NCBI RefSeq assembly: GCF_014779595.1
Contig: NZ_JACXZT010000009.1
Span: 191,378-255,377, forward strand
From: Halomonas sp. ML-15
GTDB lineage: Bacteria > Pseudomonadota > Gammaproteobacteria > Pseudomonadales > Halomonadaceae
Length of the DNA: 64,000 nt
Direction of reading: 5' to 3'
The position numbers and the translations under genes are program-made. Positions 63,899 through 64,000 of this stretch are shown piece after piece. Each line of letters begins with the position of its first letter. The stretch's first letter is position 1. The notes below the pieces were generated by a model. That model did no database searches. It was not told where the DNA came from and saw only the letters and a program-made list of their open reading frames with translations.

Positions 63899-64000
63899 TG
63901 AGCCAAGCCAAGGTGCTGGTACTGCACGGCCCCAACCTCAACCTGCTAGGCACCCGCCAGCCGGAGATCTACGGCCACGAGACGCTGGACGACATCAATA
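63898..64000 (+). CDS. aroQ: Type II 3-dehydroquinate dehydratase, 5' part (cut by window edge)
   Basis: The first 34 codons are visible. [21 protein letters not shown] is the N-terminus of type II dehydroquinase, including the active-site tyrosine region (cited as a landmark). It interconverts 3-dehydroquinate and 3-dehydroshikimate, linking quinate oxidation to quiC. Translationally coupled to the aroE-like gene. The rest lies beyond 64000. Confidence 0.92.
   Translation, partial: MSQAKVLVLHGPNLNLLGTRQPEIYGHETLDDIN

Overview
This window is a contiguous piece of a high-GC gammaproteobacterial chromosome, most likely a halophilic member of the Halomonadaceae (Halomonas or a close relative). 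The pointers are a solitary ectoine hydroxylase (ectD), the thrB / DUF2782 / polA order known from pseudomonads and their relatives, a FabY-type fatty-acid initiation synthase, a biosynthetic arginine decarboxylase and many secondary and binding-protein-dependent transporters. I see no rRNA, tRNA, CRISPR array or intact insertion sequence. The assignment rests on gene content and protein recognition only.

Layout. 1-2.7 kb: thioredoxin/TPR chaperone (cut by the left edge), DUF3750 protein, ectD. 2.7-3.4 kb: a gene-free tract of lower GC with two hairpins. 3.4-10.2 kb: a six-gene operon, the most unusual part of the window. It encodes a small membrane-anchored OmpA-like protein, two paralogous substrate-binding-domain/OmpA fusions, an orphan glycine-betaine-type binding protein, a TelA-family protein and an XpaC-like membrane protein, with no permease or ATPase. 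10.3-17.3 kb: housekeeping genes (FAH-family hydrolase, speA, homoserine kinase, DUF2782, polA). 17.3-21.2 kb: Fur-boxed ferric iron ABC transporter. 21.3-35.6 kb: tmcA, pepD, dps, glycerate kinase, paired lipoproteins, DUF1007/NicO metal module, HIT protein, TauE/SafE exporter, tandem entericidins, I78 inhibitor, LysE with divergent MocR regulator, a pore-less voltage-sensor-like protein and an acyl-CoA thioesterase.

35.8-45.1 kb is a catabolic island of locally lower GC: a LysR regulator, a PotFGHI-type ABC importer, a three-subunit FAD/[2Fe-2S] dehydrogenase resembling opine oxidase or D-hydroxyproline dehydrogenase, a second DAO-family oxidase and RidA. It probably imports and oxidises an unidentified amino or imino acid derivative. 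45.2-57.8 kb: AtoE-type transporter, MATE pump, ferredoxin, coaD, fabY, a TrmB-like methyltransferase preceded by a possible small RNA, SMR pump, dacB, dgkA, glnE and a HAD phosphatase.

57.8-64 kb: a tripartite tricarboxylate-type transporter (TctCBA) diverges from quiC - aroE-like - aroQ (cut by the right edge). Together these look like a quinate/shikimate/dehydroshikimate uptake and conversion module feeding protocatechuate. The quiC promoter has a 15-bp palindrome touching its -35 box. In three unrelated transporter operons (iron, PotF-like, Tct) a strong hairpin lies directly after the binding-protein gene and before the membrane components, suggesting a shared way of making more binding protein than transporter.
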